Source of the DNA: JADJNW01 sp964549655
GTDB taxonomy: Bacteria > Bacteroidota > Bacteroidia > Chitinophagales > Saprospiraceae
Assembly: GCA_964549655.1 (NCBI GenBank)
Contig: CAZJXN010000007.1
Location: 1-64,000 of the forward strand
Direction: 5' to 3'
Length of the DNA stretch: 64,000 bases
A model generated the notes under the pieces. That model saw only the letters and a program-made list of their open reading frames with translations. It ran no database searches and was not told where the DNA came from. How positions within the stretch are numbered: position 1 is the first letter of the stretch; each line of letters begins with the position of its first letter. Shown in pieces: positions 15,550 to 25,113 of this stretch. Position numbers and translations under genes: made by a program.

Positions 15550-16854
15550 CTAAATCAAGTTTTCTTGGAGCCAATTTTTGAATGCTAAATAGTCAACCGT
15601 CATCTCTATTGCGTCTTTTTCACTATTTGCTAAAGCTGCTAATCTTCCTGGCACTTCTATTTTTGTTTCCAATATGGCTTCTACATCATCCAAAAACTTT
15701 GCCGGATGCGCCGTTTCTAATATTATTCCAATTGTATTGGGGTTTTCTTTTTGATAATATTGTAATGCTAAATAACCAATGGCTCCGTGGGGATCCAAAA
15801 TGTAGTTGAATTGCTTATAAACTTGTCGCATAACTTGTTTGGTTTGCTCATCCGTAAAAGCGAAACCTGAAATATCTTGCTGCATAATGTTCCACGTGGA
15901 ACTATTTAAGTCTAATAAACGAGCAAAATTGGAAGGATTGCCCACATCCATTGCATTGGAGAGCGTAGCGAAAGAGGCGTGCGGCTGATAATTGCCCGAT
16001 TCTAAATATTTCGGCACGACATCATTAATGTTAGTAGCAGCAAGGAATTGATGCACCGGTAAACCCATTCTTTTTGCCAATAACCCAGCCGTTAAATTAC
16101 CAAAATTACCACTCGGCACACTAAAAACTACTGAGTGTTCTTTGCTCGCTATTTGCTTATATGCTTCAAAATAGTAGAAAGATTGTGGAATCAATCGGGC
16201 AATATTGATAGAATTAGCAGAACTTAGACGGATTTTTGAAGTCAATTCCTTATCCAAAAAAGCTTGTTTTACCAATGCTTGACAATCATCGAACGTGCCA
16301 TTTATCTCTAAAGCGGTGATATTATGTCCAAGTGTTGTCAATTGTTTTTCTTGCAAAAAACTCACTTTACCAGCAGGGTAGAGGATAACCACGCGAATGC
16401 CCGGCGTTTGATAAAATCCTGCGGCTACTGCTCCACCTGTATCACCAGAAGTTGCTACTAAAATAACTAATTCCTTCTTTTCACCTTGATTGAAGTAACG
16501 CATCAATTGTGCCATAAAACGAGCACCAAAATCTTTAAACGCCAAAGAAGGTCCGTGAAATAATTCTAAAATGTGAGTTTGCTCCGTCAGAGAAACGACA
16601 GGTGCTGGGAAAGTGATAGCATCTTCTATAATTTGGCGTAAATCAGTATCAGGAATAGCGTTTTGCAGCAAATTTTTAGCAACTTGAAAAGCGATTTCTT
16701 GGAAAGAATAATGGGCTAAATTTTCAATAAAATCACCGGAAAGGGTAGGTATTTTAACCGGCATATACAAGCCATTGTCATCCGGCAAACCTTTGAATAC
16801 TGCTTCTTTTAGCGAAACTAAATGTGCTTTATTATTGGTACTGTATAGTTGCAT
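15550..16854 (-). CDS. thrC: Threonine synthase
   Basis: 434 residues. PLP-dependent fold-type II enzyme turning O-phosphohomoserine into threonine. Seen: N-terminal 'MQLYSTNNKAHLVSLKEAVFKGLPDDNGLYMP' typical of the short bacterial class, the Schiff-base Lys in 'GPSLAFKDFGARFMAQL' (about 108), the phosphate loop 'ATSGDTGGAVAAGFY', and 'SVPSGNFGNLTAGLLAKRMGLP'. Nine bases separate it from thrB. The codons for 'SSTWN' near 319-323 form the core of a parS-like site. Confidence 0.96.
   Translation of the reverse strand: MQLYSTNNKAHLVSLKEAVFKGLPDDNGLYMPVKIPTLSGDFIENLAHYSFQEIAFQVAKNLLQNAIPDTDLRQIIEDAITFPAPVVSLTEQTHILELFHGPSLAFKDFGARFMAQLMRYFNQGEKKELVILVATSGDTGGAVAAGFYQTPGIRVVILYPAGKVSFLQEKQLTTLGHNITALEINGTFDDCQALVKQAFLDKELTSKIRLSSANSINIARLIPQSFYYFEAYKQIASKEHSVVFSVPSGNFGNLTAGLLAKRMGLPVHQFLAATNINDVVPKYLESGNYQPHASFATLSNAMDVGNPSNFARLLDLNSSTWNIMQQDISGFAFTDEQTKQVMRQVYKQFNYILDPHGAIGYLALQYYQKENPNTIGIILETAHPAKFLDDVEAILETKIEVPGRLAALANSEKDAIEMTVDYLAFKNWLQENLI
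15888..15903. promoter_or_regulatory. parS-like ParB binding site 2, inside thrC
   Basis: TGTTCCACGTGGAACT, with the perfect 14-base core GTTCCACGTGGAAC. It is 354 bases from site 1 and encodes part of thrC. I found no third copy in the window. Confidence 0.65.
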
Positions 16855-16863
16855 GGTAAAAAA

Positions 16864-17838
16864 TTAAAGACGAATTGCTCCGTTTTTATTGATAACCGAC
16901 ACGAAAATTTGATTATTAATTCCTGCATTATCTGAGGCTTCTCGCATTGCGTTGCCAACTTGCTCGGCTGTAGAATGTCCTACACTCAACGCAAAAATAG
17001 AAGGTCCAGCCCCGGAAATACTACATCCTAACGCTCCAGCTTCCATCGCAGCTTGTTTTACCTCGTAAAAATGTGGAATCAAATACGCCCGTTGCGGTTC
17101 AATAATCACATCTTTAAGCGAACGCCGCATCAATTCAAAATCGGAATTTAATAGACCTACAATGAGTCCGGCAAGATTACCGCTTTGCTCAATATGTTGT
17201 TTCAAACTCACGTTTGCACTCAACACGTCTCGCGCATCTTTCGTCAAAATTTCAATATGGGAAAAAAGAATCGTTGCATATAAGTCTTCGGGTAAAGGCA
17301 AAGAATGCACATCTAATTCCTCATTATTGCGAATCAAAACGATACCGCCCAACAAGCATGGAGCCACATTATCCGCATGATAAGCACCATCTGCTATTTG
17401 CTCGCCCAACACTGCAAATGGCAACAACTCTTTTCGAGTAAGTGGACATCCTAATAATTCATTCACCGCTACTACCCCGCCTACTGCACTCGCTGCACTG
17501 GAACCCATTCCACTACCAAATGGCATTTTTTTGTGAATTTCTAATTCAATTCCCCGTTGTTCGTTGAGATATTCCAATAATTTTTTAGCAGCAAAGCCGG
17601 CGGTATTTTTGTCAATTTCGTAAGGTAATTTCCCACCGTCGCCCGTGATTGTTGCAATACGAAAGCCGGGCGTTTCAGAAAATCGGGCTACAATTTCATC
17701 ACCGGGTCGTTCCAATGCGAAGCCCAGAATATCAAAACCACACGCCACATTTGCAACCGTAGCCGGGGTGAAAATACGGACTTCCTTTTTCAAGTCTTTT
17801 GTCACTCGCTCTGTTTCAATATTTGTATCAAAAATCAT
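16864..17838 (-). CDS. thrB: Homoserine kinase
   Basis: 324 residues of the GHMP kinase family. 'IFTPATVANVACGFDILGFAL' near 22-42, the ATP loop 'MPFGSGMGSSAASAVGGVVA' near 105-124 and 'GALGCSISGAGPSIFAL' near 266-282. It phosphorylates homoserine with ATP, the step before threonine synthase. The gap to thrA is 6 bases and to thrC 9, so the three genes are translated from one message. Confidence 0.96.
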   Translation of the reverse strand: MIFDTNIETERVTKDLKKEVRIFTPATVANVACGFDILGFALERPGDEIVARFSETPGFRIATITGDGGKLPYEIDKNTAGFAAKKLLEYLNEQRGIELEIHKKMPFGSGMGSSAASAVGGVVAVNELLGCPLTRKELLPFAVLGEQIADGAYHADNVAPCLLGGIVLIRNNEELDVHSLPLPEDLYATILFSHIEILTKDARDVLSANVSLKQHIEQSGNLAGLIVGLLNSDFELMRRSLKDVIIEPQRAYLIPHFYEVKQAAMEAGALGCSISGAGPSIFALSVGHSTAEQVGNAMREASDNAGINNQIFVSVINKNGAIRL

Positions 17839-17844
17839 ACGTTA

Positions 17845-20301
17845 TCAGGATAAATAATTTCCAATTTTAATAATTTCTGCAAAAATACCCGCTGCCGTCA
17901 CTTCCGCACCTGCGCCTGGACCGCGTACCACTAATGGACGTTCTTTGTAGCGTTCGGTTGTAAATACAATCATATTATCACTGCCACTTAAGAAATAAAA
18001 CGGATGTGACTGGTCTACCATTTCTACCCCAATTGTCGCTTCGCCATTTTCTAATTTTGCAACCATGCGTAACACCTTATTACTTTCGGCAGCCGCCGCC
18101 CGTAAATTTTCGAAATAATCATTTGCCTTTTCTAATTCGGCAAGAAAATCTTCGACAGATTTTGCTTCTTGACAAGCTTCGGGTAGAAAACTTCTGATAA
18201 TAACTTGTTTTGATTCGAGTGGTAACCCAGTTTCTCGAGCGAGAATAATCAACTTTCGTCTTACATCAATGCCATTCAAATCAATACGAGGGTCGGGTTC
18301 TGTAAAACCTAATTTTTTCGCCTGTTTTACAATATCACTAAATGCCATGCCAGCTTTAAACGAATTAAAAATAAAAGATAGAGAGCCAGATAAAACGCCT
18401 TCGATTTTCAAAATCCGGTCGCCACTGTTGATTAAATCATTTAAAGTAGAAATGACTGGCAATCCAGCACCAACATTGGTTTCATATAAAAATTGTACCC
18501 CGCGCTTAGCTGCAATATTTTTCAGCCGTTGATATTGCAAATAAGAAGAAGAAGTCGCAATTTTATTCGGTGTAGAAATGGAGATGCTTTCATTTAAAAT
18601 TTCTTCATATAAATTAGCTACTTGCTCATTAGCCGTGTTATCCACAAAAATGGTGTTGGCTAAATTCAAAGCCGTCATTTTTTCTACAAATTGTTGGAGG
18701 TTGCTTTGCTCGCCATTTTCTTGTAAATCTTCTTTCCAATTTTGCAACGGCGTACCCGATTCATTCAACAACATTTTTCGGCTATTTGCCAATCCGATTA
18801 CTTTTATTTCTAATGCACTTTTCTCGCGCAGATAAGCTGCCTGTTGGCAAATTTGTTGTAACAAAGCGCTTCCAATCAATCCTGTTCCGACCACAAACAA
18901 ATGTAATTCTTTTGTATCTGATAAAAAAAATGCCTCATGCAATGCGTTGAGCGACTTGCTTTCATCTACATGATTGACAACGACCGAAATATTCAACTCA
19001 GAAGAACCTTGCGCAATTGCAACCACATTAATTCCATTTTTGCCCAGTGCTCGAAAAAGTTGCCCGGCGATACCCGGCTGGTAGCGCATATTTTCACCAA
19101 TGATGGCAATGACCGACAACTGTTCTTCCACTTTCACTGGCTCGACAATGCCTGTATTTATTTCGTATTCAAACGCTTGTTCTACTTGCCGCTTTGCTTT
19201 TCGAGCCGATTCGGGCTGCACTGCAAAACTGATAGAATGCTCGGACGAACCTTGTGTAATCAAAATCACATTGATACTCGCAGTGGCTAAGGAGGTGAAC
19301 AACCGCGCCGCTATGCCCGGCACACCAAATAAACCACTCCCTTGCAAAGTAAGTAATGCGATTTGATTAATAGAAGAAATTCCTTTTACCGCATGACCAT
19401 TAGCATCCACTTTATCTGCAACAAACGTTCCTTCAAAAGACGGATTAAATGTGTTTTTTATAACCAATGGGATTTTTTGCAACAGCGCCGGCTGAATGGT
19501 AGGTGGGTAAATAACTTTCGCACCAAAGTGGGACATTTCCATCGCTTCGGCATACGTCATCGTAGGAATGGTGAATGCTTTTTTTACTTTTCGGGGGTCA
19601 GCCGTGAGTACGCCATCTACGTCCGTCCAAATTTCAATCGCTGTTGCATTCAAACCTGCGCCCAAAATTGCGGCGGTGTAATCAGAACCACCGCGCCCCA
19701 GTGTAGTCGTCAACCCACCTTTTGAAGAAGCAATAAACCCTGTAACTATTTGAATGTCAGTGTTTTGACTATAATATTCTTGAACGTTTTTATAAGTTTG
19801 TTCAAAATTAACTTTTGCTGCGCCAAACTTTTTATCGGTTTTAATTACTTTTCTGGCATCCAAATAACTGGCATCCAAACCTTGTTGCCGCAGCGCGTGG
19901 GTAATCAAATAAGCCGAGTTGCGCTCACCAAAACTCAACACATAATCCATCGTGCGCGGCGAAGCTTCTCGCAACAAAAATATTCCATACAACAGATTTT
20001 TTAAAACGTCATGATTGGTTTCTAATTCCGGTAAGGCTTGGGTCAAATATTCCCGATTTAATAACTCGTGCGCCGCCGTAAAATGCCGGTCGTGGAATGA
20101 TTCAAACAAGGATTGGTAAGATTCGTCGCCTTGCGCAGCGAGCGATGCCATTTTTATAAGCGAATCGGTCACGCCACTAAACGCCGAAAAGACAACCGTA
20201 AATGTTTCGCCGCGTGCGTGATAGTCCTTCAAGATTTCGATAATGCCTCGGATACGCACCGGTGTTCCTACGGAGGAACCGCCAAATTTAAGCACCTTCA
20301 T
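17845..20301 (-). CDS. thrA: Bifunctional aspartokinase / homoserine dehydrogenase
   Basis: 818 residues, first and third enzymatic steps from aspartate to homoserine. Aspartokinase about 1-295 ('KFGGSSVGTPVRI', 'GFIASSKGGLTTTLGRGGSDYTAA'), two ACT-type regulatory domains about 310-460 ('QGSGLFGVPGIAARLFTSLA', 'GENMRYQPGIAGQLFRALG'), and homoserine dehydrogenase from about 468 ('LFVVGTGLIGSALLQQI' Rossmann loop; 'ETNVGAGLPVISTLNDLINSGD' active region). Length matches the E. coli ThrA/MetL class. ACT domains imply allosteric feedback, probably by threonine. First gene of the operon; I see no leader peptide rich in Thr or Ile in the upstream gap. Confidence 0.96.
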   Translation of the reverse strand: MKVLKFGGSSVGTPVRIRGIIEILKDYHARGETFTVVFSAFSGVTDSLIKMASLAAQGDESYQSLFESFHDRHFTAAHELLNREYLTQALPELETNHDVLKNLLYGIFLLREASPRTMDYVLSFGERNSAYLITHALRQQGLDASYLDARKVIKTDKKFGAAKVNFEQTYKNVQEYYSQNTDIQIVTGFIASSKGGLTTTLGRGGSDYTAAILGAGLNATAIEIWTDVDGVLTADPRKVKKAFTIPTMTYAEAMEMSHFGAKVIYPPTIQPALLQKIPLVIKNTFNPSFEGTFVADKVDANGHAVKGISSINQIALLTLQGSGLFGVPGIAARLFTSLATASINVILITQGSSEHSISFAVQPESARKAKRQVEQAFEYEINTGIVEPVKVEEQLSVIAIIGENMRYQPGIAGQLFRALGKNGINVVAIAQGSSELNISVVVNHVDESKSLNALHEAFFLSDTKELHLFVVGTGLIGSALLQQICQQAAYLREKSALEIKVIGLANSRKMLLNESGTPLQNWKEDLQENGEQSNLQQFVEKMTALNLANTIFVDNTANEQVANLYEEILNESISISTPNKIATSSSYLQYQRLKNIAAKRGVQFLYETNVGAGLPVISTLNDLINSGDRILKIEGVLSGSLSFIFNSFKAGMAFSDIVKQAKKLGFTEPDPRIDLNGIDVRRKLIILARETGLPLESKQVIIRSFLPEACQEAKSVEDFLAELEKANDYFENLRAAAAESNKVLRMVAKLENGEATIGVEMVDQSHPFYFLSGSDNMIVFTTERYKERPLVVRGPGAGAEVTAAGIFAEIIKIGNYLS

Positions 20302-20391
20302 GTAAATGGGATTTTTTGACCATGATTTTTACAGGAATAATGGAATGATGGAATTCGTAGAATATTTGGTCAGGACATTATTATAGAGATG

Positions 20392-20399
20392 CAAAAGTA
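20392..20399 (-). promoter_or_regulatory. -7 element of the thr operon
   Basis: Minus-strand TACTTTTG matches TAnnTTTG and would give a leader of about 85 bases before the thrA ATG. The leader has a weak TGACCA/TGGTCA pairing only, with no attenuator-like alternative stems. Confidence 0.45.
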
Positions 20400-20456
20400 T
20401 TTAATTTTGAATGAAATAGGCAGATTTGGTGGGAGAAAAAGCGATAGCTACAGTTT

Positions 20457-20924
20457 TTATGCAGGGAAATTTTGCCATTTTGCCAGCGCGTCATTTTCTT
20501 TTGCTGTCATTTGTGATTTATCAGCATCCGTTTTATCGCTATAACCGCACAAGTGCAATACGCCGTGTGCCATGACGCGATGCAATTCTGTTTCAAAACT
20601 GGTATAGTAGGTTTCAGCATTTTCCTCCACGCGGTCTATGCTGATAAAAATATCGCCTTCAATGACTGGCGGACGTGCATAAGGAAAAGTGATAATGTCT
20701 GTGAGGGTATCGTGTTGGAGGTATTGAATATTGAGATTAACCAAATGAGTATCGCTGCAAAAAATACAATTGATATGTTGGAGTTGCATTTCTTCTCCTG
20801 CAATAATGTCTGAAATCCACGCTGCAACTTTTGCAGTATCTTCCAGTTCAAAATCTATATCTTCTGCGTGAAATTCTATAAGAGTTACTTCTTCCAAACT
20901 ATCTGACAAAAATTCATTTTCCAT
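20457..20924 (-). CDS. ybeY: Endoribonuclease YbeY (rRNA maturation)
   Basis: 155 residues. YbeY is a single-strand RNase for 16S rRNA 3' end maturation and ribosome quality control. 'LNIQYLQHDTLTDIITFPYA' and the metal motif 'HRVMAHGVLHLCGYSDKT' are seen; the usual H-x3-H-x5-H ends in Asp here (HGVLHLCGYSD), as I recall for many Bacteroidota members. It starts 6 bases after the end of the upstream ATPase gene, so the two are probably cotranscribed. Confidence 0.92.
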   Translation of the reverse strand: MENEFLSDSLEEVTLIEFHAEDIDFELEDTAKVAAWISDIIAGEEMQLQHINCIFCSDTHLVNLNIQYLQHDTLTDIITFPYARPPVIEGDIFISIDRVEENAETYYTSFETELHRVMAHGVLHLCGYSDKTDADKSQMTAKENDALAKWQNFPA

Positions 20925-20930
20925 ACCGCG

Positions 20931-21344
20931 TCAGACAATTTTAAATTGCATTTCCACGGTACTTCCATTGTTGCGAAATAGGACCGTATCAGATAATTGT
21001 TGGATAAGAAAAACGCCGCGTCCTCCACATTTGGTGATATTTTCGGGAGCAGTTGGGTCAGGTACATTTTGAGGGTCAAAGCCGCGTCCTTCATCTGAGA
21101 CTTGGATGGCAAGCGTGTCGCGTTCTTTTTGCAATTTTATAGAGACATTTTTGGACTCGTCTCCGCAGTTTCCATGAATGATAGCGTTATTGACGGCTTC
21201 GGTGAGGCTTACTAAAATATTACAATGCAAATCAGGTCGAATCCGGTACTGTTCAATTGCTCTTTTTACAATCGAATCCAAAATAGCAATGTTCCTTGGA
21301 TTCGAGGGTAATTTTAGCATGATTTGCTCTGCTCTCATCTTCAT
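20931..21344 (-). CDS. RsbW-like serine kinase / anti-sigma ATPase
   Basis: 137 residues of the HATPase_c_2 group. N box 'LTEAVNNAIIHGNCGDESK', G1 box 'VSDEGRGFDPQNVPDP' and G2 'GGRGVFLIQQLSD' are all present, with a normal compact length. Such proteins phosphorylate STAS-domain antagonists in partner-switching systems, but no STAS or phosphatase gene is adjacent. Start could also be the ATG two codons later. Linked to ybeY by a 6-base gap. Confidence 0.88.
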   Translation of the reverse strand: MKMRAEQIMLKLPSNPRNIAILDSIVKRAIEQYRIRPDLHCNILVSLTEAVNNAIIHGNCGDESKNVSIKLQKERDTLAIQVSDEGRGFDPQNVPDPTAPENITKCGGRGVFLIQQLSDTVLFRNNGSTVEMQFKIV

Positions 21345-21521
21345 AAGTGCCGGAATTTAGAGTTGGTTAAGAAATAAGTTTGTGTATGGGCTTAGTTATT
21401 CATGGGAGACCTAAAAAACGAGCAGTTTTCGATTTGGGTGTGAGCATCGTGTAATTTATACACTTTTTCTACGCACACAGGGGTTTTCTCAAATCAACCT
21501 TGGAATACAACAACAATCCAG

Positions 21522-21529
21522 CAAAGATA
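21522..21529 (-). promoter_or_regulatory. -7 element TATCTTTG before the RsbW-like gene
   Basis: Minus-strand TATCTTTG, about 180 bases before the start at 21344, so it implies a long leader if used. The nearby GGCTACGTAGAACTGCC words at 21562 belong to the junction repeats. Confidence 0.35.
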
Positions 21530-21585
21530 GTTCAATTTGCTGAATTGCTGCGGAATTTTTAGGCTACGTAGAACTGCCTACTGTC

Positions 21586-24500
21586 TTACTTAGCCTTCAA
21601 GGTTTTAAAATACTCTTCGACCAAATATTTATAATACGGCTTCAACGTAGGCGAAACCGTTTTATACATTTCAATTTCTGCCTCGCGCTTTTTAATGTAC
21701 TCTTCTAACGATGGTGGCATCTTGCGCTCTTTTTCGGTCGCCGATTCTGCTTTGCGTTTTTCTTCAAAGCCGCGCTCGCGCTCTGCCTTCTCATGTTCTA
21801 ACAAGCGGCTTAGAATTTCCTGCTGGCGCTTTAGCATTTCATTACTCAAACGTTTATTCACCAACTCCGTTTCGGTTTTATCCATTTGGTCAATGATGTC
21901 CTGCAACTCTTTGCTACCTTGACCGCGTTCTTGCAATTTTTTCTGCTGGTCGCGCAAGGCTTTACGCAATGCTGCTTGCTTTGCCGCCATTTCTGCGAAT
22001 TCTTTGCTCGAGCCACCTTCTCCGCCCTTTCCACCTTCCTTGCCCTTACCCATCTGCTCCTTCATTTTCTTCATTCCCTCGTTGAGTTGCTGCTGACCCT
22101 CACTTATTTTATCTTTCGGCTCACCGCCCTTCTGACCTTGTCCTGGCTTTGGATTGTTGCACATTTGACTGCCCGACATCTGCGCTGCCATTTGCTGCTG
22201 CATTTGGTTCATCATTTCACTGAGCATCAATGCCAAGTCATTCACGCCTTTCATTGTGCGCTGTTGATTATCAGCCGCTTGTGGTTTTTGCCGCTCTTCC
22301 AAATGCTCTAAACTTTGACCCATATTGTCTTTGATTTCCCCCACCTTGTCGGTAATAAAAGTCTCAATTTGGAACAAACGCTTGCTCAACGCCTGCAAAC
22401 TATCCTCCACCAAACGGAAGTCATCTTTCACTTTATTTTGCTCCTGCACCAATTCCACATAACGCGGCGTGTTGATGCTGGTTTTATCAAACTCTTTTAC
22501 CAAATCTTCTTGGTCGAACGATAAGCCTACCAGATTTTCCAACAATTGACGGAGTGCTTGCATATCTTCTTGCATTTGCTCCATCTCTCCTTGCTGCATT
22601 TGCATCTCCATTTGGTTCGCCATGTCTTTCATCTTCTCTGCCGCTTTTTTCTGCGACTGCGATGCCTTCTGGTTTTGCTTTTGCTGCAATTGTTTTTGGC
22701 TGTTATTCAACTCCTTCTGTATTTCTTCTTTCTCTTTTTCTTGGTCGCCGAGGTCTTTTGGTTTTTCCAATTCCTCATTTTTCTTCTCGGTTTCCTCCAT
22801 CTGCTTCTTTATATCCTCAAACTTTTCATTGATATCTTTCTGCTTTTCTTCCAATTGCTCTTGAGATGATTTCTCTTGTTGCTTCTCCTCGCCAGACTTT
22901 TCTTCATTCGCTTTCTGTTCGTCGGACTTTTGTTCATCCGATTTATTTTCATCCGATTTTTTATCGCCTGACTTCTGCTCGCCTTCTTTTTTATCTTTCT
23001 CTTTTTGTTCGTCGGATTTCTGTTTATCGGATTTTTGCTCGTCCTGTTTTTTATCGGTGGATTCTTGCTTCGTCTCTTCGCTCAATTTTTCTTGCTCCTC
23101 TGCCAGTTTTTGCAATTCCTCCATTGCCTCTTTCATCTGCTGTTCTACTTCCAATTGCTTGAAAAGCTCCAACAAACGGTCGAGGTCTTTCTCCATATCC
23201 TGATTGTTGTTCTGGAAATTTTCCATCATTTCTAGTGCTTGGTCTTTTTCCAGTTTTTGGAGCATATCCTCAATTTGCTTCATCAGCTCTTGCATCTCTT
23301 TGCTCATCGTTTCGTCAAAGAGTTTTTGCAGTTGCTCTTGCTTGTCCAATGTTTCTTGGTCTTGCTTGGAGAACTCGTCTTGATTTTTCTTATTTTCTTC
23401 AAATGCTTTCTTCGCTTCTTCTATTTTTTTCTGCAATTCCTTTTGGCGTTCGAGTAGCTTCTCCAACTCCTTCCGACTTTGCCAATCAAGGTCTTTTTCT
23501 TGCAATAATCTTTCACGGGCTTTCTTCATTTCTTCCTGCACTTTGCGCGCCTCTTCAATTGCTTTTTTCAAATCATCTTTTACCTGCGAATTATTCTTTT
23601 CTGCCATCGCTTTGTACTCATCCACAGTTGGCATTGCGTAGGTCATCATGGTGGTGCGAGCAGGTTTATTGCCATTTACACCATCGTTGTCATACACTTC
23701 AAAGAAATAATTCACTTCATCGCCCGGCGTAAGATTTAATTCCCGCAAATCGAAAATATGGTTGAAACGCGCTTGCTTACCATCTGCTTTTGACAGTTTA
23801 CGCGTTTGAATAATGCCTTTCTGACCATTCGATTTTTTGACTTGATAGTTGAACGACAAACTCAATAAACCATAATCATCACTGGCTTCGCCAAGGAAGT
23901 ACAATACTTTATTATCGGTACTATCTGCAAATTTTTCAGCATTAATATTTGGATACAAATCGGGAATAACGGTAATACTGTAACTGATGGAATCGCCATT
24001 TGGAATCAATTGGTTAGAAATGAATACTTTATACGGCTCGTCCTTAAAGGCTTGTTTTTTGTAAGTAAAGAAATCATCTGAACGGCGAGTGATGCTTTCC
24101 GTTTTGCCACCAGCAAATTGAATGCGAATGTTGTCGGTATTTTCTGCATTGAAAAGCCAATCAATGCGCGTGCCTGCCGGAACGACTAAGTCACCCACGC
24201 TTGCCAATTGCTCGTCATTGCGACCGATGTAAGCCGGATAATCCAATTTTATATCAAAACCAGTAATGTTCGGCTTTTTCAAAACTTCCAACGTGTACGC
24301 TTTAGAATCCACTTCACCAGCGGTGAGGCGGAAATCTTGGTCTTTCTGAACGTTGTTGAATTGGTAGCTGAAAAGATTAGACGCTTCTTTAGTAAGGCGA
24401 TATTGTACTTTGTCTAATTCAATAAATACCTCATTCGGCAACTGATCGCCTTCTATTTTTACTTTTAATGGAAAATCACCAAACTGCACAACCGACAATT

Positions 24501-25113
24501 TATCTTCTTCAATATCAAATGAAAACGGTGCTGGTCTAAAAAATTCTTTCCCACTATTAATCAATCGAAACGTACTGTCCCGAATCACACTCGGCGCTGC
24601 AAACAACAAAACCAACAGCAAAAGTAGCGGTGGCAGAGCGTAGCGCAAGTATTTCCGATTTTGCGAAAGGTTGATAGCGGATTTGAACGGAACCAGTTTG
24701 ATTTCGTCTGACTTCTGATTGATACTGGCAAGAATTAATTCTTTATTGGCAGCAGTGTCGGATTGGTTACGCAATTGCAACACATTCAATAACTTATCTT
24801 TTACACCAGTAAAGTGGTCGCCAATGATAGATGCCGCTTGCTCATGCGAAATCAACTTTCCTAAGTGAAAATAATGCAATAACGGCACAAAAATCCAACG
24901 TGCGAGTGCCAGACCACTCAAGCCGATAAATCCATACACCAAGCCTTTGCGCACGGCACTATTGAAATAAAAATTATATTCCAACAAACTCATGGTGAGG
25001 AACAAGACCAAAATGAGTCCCACGCTGTACAACGCGCCGCGAATGAGTTGATTGATGTAATATTTGCGAATAAACTGGTCTAATTTTTCTACTAATAGTC
25101 GGTAATTATCCAT
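21586..25113 (-). CDS. DUF4175-like giant membrane coiled-coil protein
   Basis: 1175 residues. Three hydrophobic segments lie at about 23-45, 55-78 and 153-172; then comes a beta-rich extracytoplasmic part (about 180-520, with 'GDEVNYFFEVYDNDGVNG'), and then some 600 residues of almost pure Lys/Glu/Gln/Asp coiled coil. Around 690-755 the sequence is a degenerate repeat of 'SDEQK'-like units. This architecture matches the Bacteroidota DUF4175 family. Function is unknown; a structural or scaffolding role spanning the periplasm is inference. Antisense frames over the coiled coil are long only because of the biased codons. Confidence 0.88.
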   Translation of the reverse strand: MDNYRLLVEKLDQFIRKYYINQLIRGALYSVGLILVLFLTMSLLEYNFYFNSAVRKGLVYGFIGLSGLALARWIFVPLLHYFHLGKLISHEQAASIIGDHFTGVKDKLLNVLQLRNQSDTAANKELILASINQKSDEIKLVPFKSAINLSQNRKYLRYALPPLLLLLVLLFAAPSVIRDSTFRLINSGKEFFRPAPFSFDIEEDKLSVVQFGDFPLKVKIEGDQLPNEVFIELDKVQYRLTKEASNLFSYQFNNVQKDQDFRLTAGEVDSKAYTLEVLKKPNITGFDIKLDYPAYIGRNDEQLASVGDLVVPAGTRIDWLFNAENTDNIRIQFAGGKTESITRRSDDFFTYKKQAFKDEPYKVFISNQLIPNGDSISYSITVIPDLYPNINAEKFADSTDNKVLYFLGEASDDYGLLSLSFNYQVKKSNGQKGIIQTRKLSKADGKQARFNHIFDLRELNLTPGDEVNYFFEVYDNDGVNGNKPARTTMMTYAMPTVDEYKAMAEKNNSQVKDDLKKAIEEARKVQEEMKKARERLLQEKDLDWQSRKELEKLLERQKELQKKIEEAKKAFEENKKNQDEFSKQDQETLDKQEQLQKLFDETMSKEMQELMKQIEDMLQKLEKDQALEMMENFQNNNQDMEKDLDRLLELFKQLEVEQQMKEAMEELQKLAEEQEKLSEETKQESTDKKQDEQKSDKQKSDEQKEKDKKEGEQKSGDKKSDENKSDEQKSDEQKANEEKSGEEKQQEKSSQEQLEEKQKDINEKFEDIKKQMEETEKKNEELEKPKDLGDQEKEKEEIQKELNNSQKQLQQKQNQKASQSQKKAAEKMKDMANQMEMQMQQGEMEQMQEDMQALRQLLENLVGLSFDQEDLVKEFDKTSINTPRYVELVQEQNKVKDDFRLVEDSLQALSKRLFQIETFITDKVGEIKDNMGQSLEHLEERQKPQAADNQQRTMKGVNDLALMLSEMMNQMQQQMAAQMSGSQMCNNPKPGQGQKGGEPKDKISEGQQQLNEGMKKMKEQMGKGKEGGKGGEGGSSKEFAEMAAKQAALRKALRDQQKKLQERGQGSKELQDIIDQMDKTETELVNKRLSNEMLKRQQEILSRLLEHEKAERERGFEEKRKAESATEKERKMPPSLEEYIKKREAEIEMYKTVSPTLKPYYKYLVEEYFKTLKAK
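22905..23055 (-). repeat. Coding microrepeat for SDEQK units
   Basis: Within the DUF4175 gene, tandem 12-18 base units such as GTCGGACTTTTGTTC on the plus strand encode 'KSDEQ'-type blocks about ten times with small changes. The region is prone to length change. Confidence 0.6.

Noticed and set aside
20302..20456. Attenuator with Thr/Ile leader peptide before thrA
   Set aside because: No short frame rich in Thr or Ile and no alternative stem pair; only a weak 6-base pairing.
22546..23732. Several long plus-strand frames opposite the DUF4175 gene
   Set aside because: They are Leu/Phe/Ser-rich mirror images of Lys/Glu/Gln codons in the coiled coil, lack domains and promoters, and the minus frame is continuous over 1175 codons.
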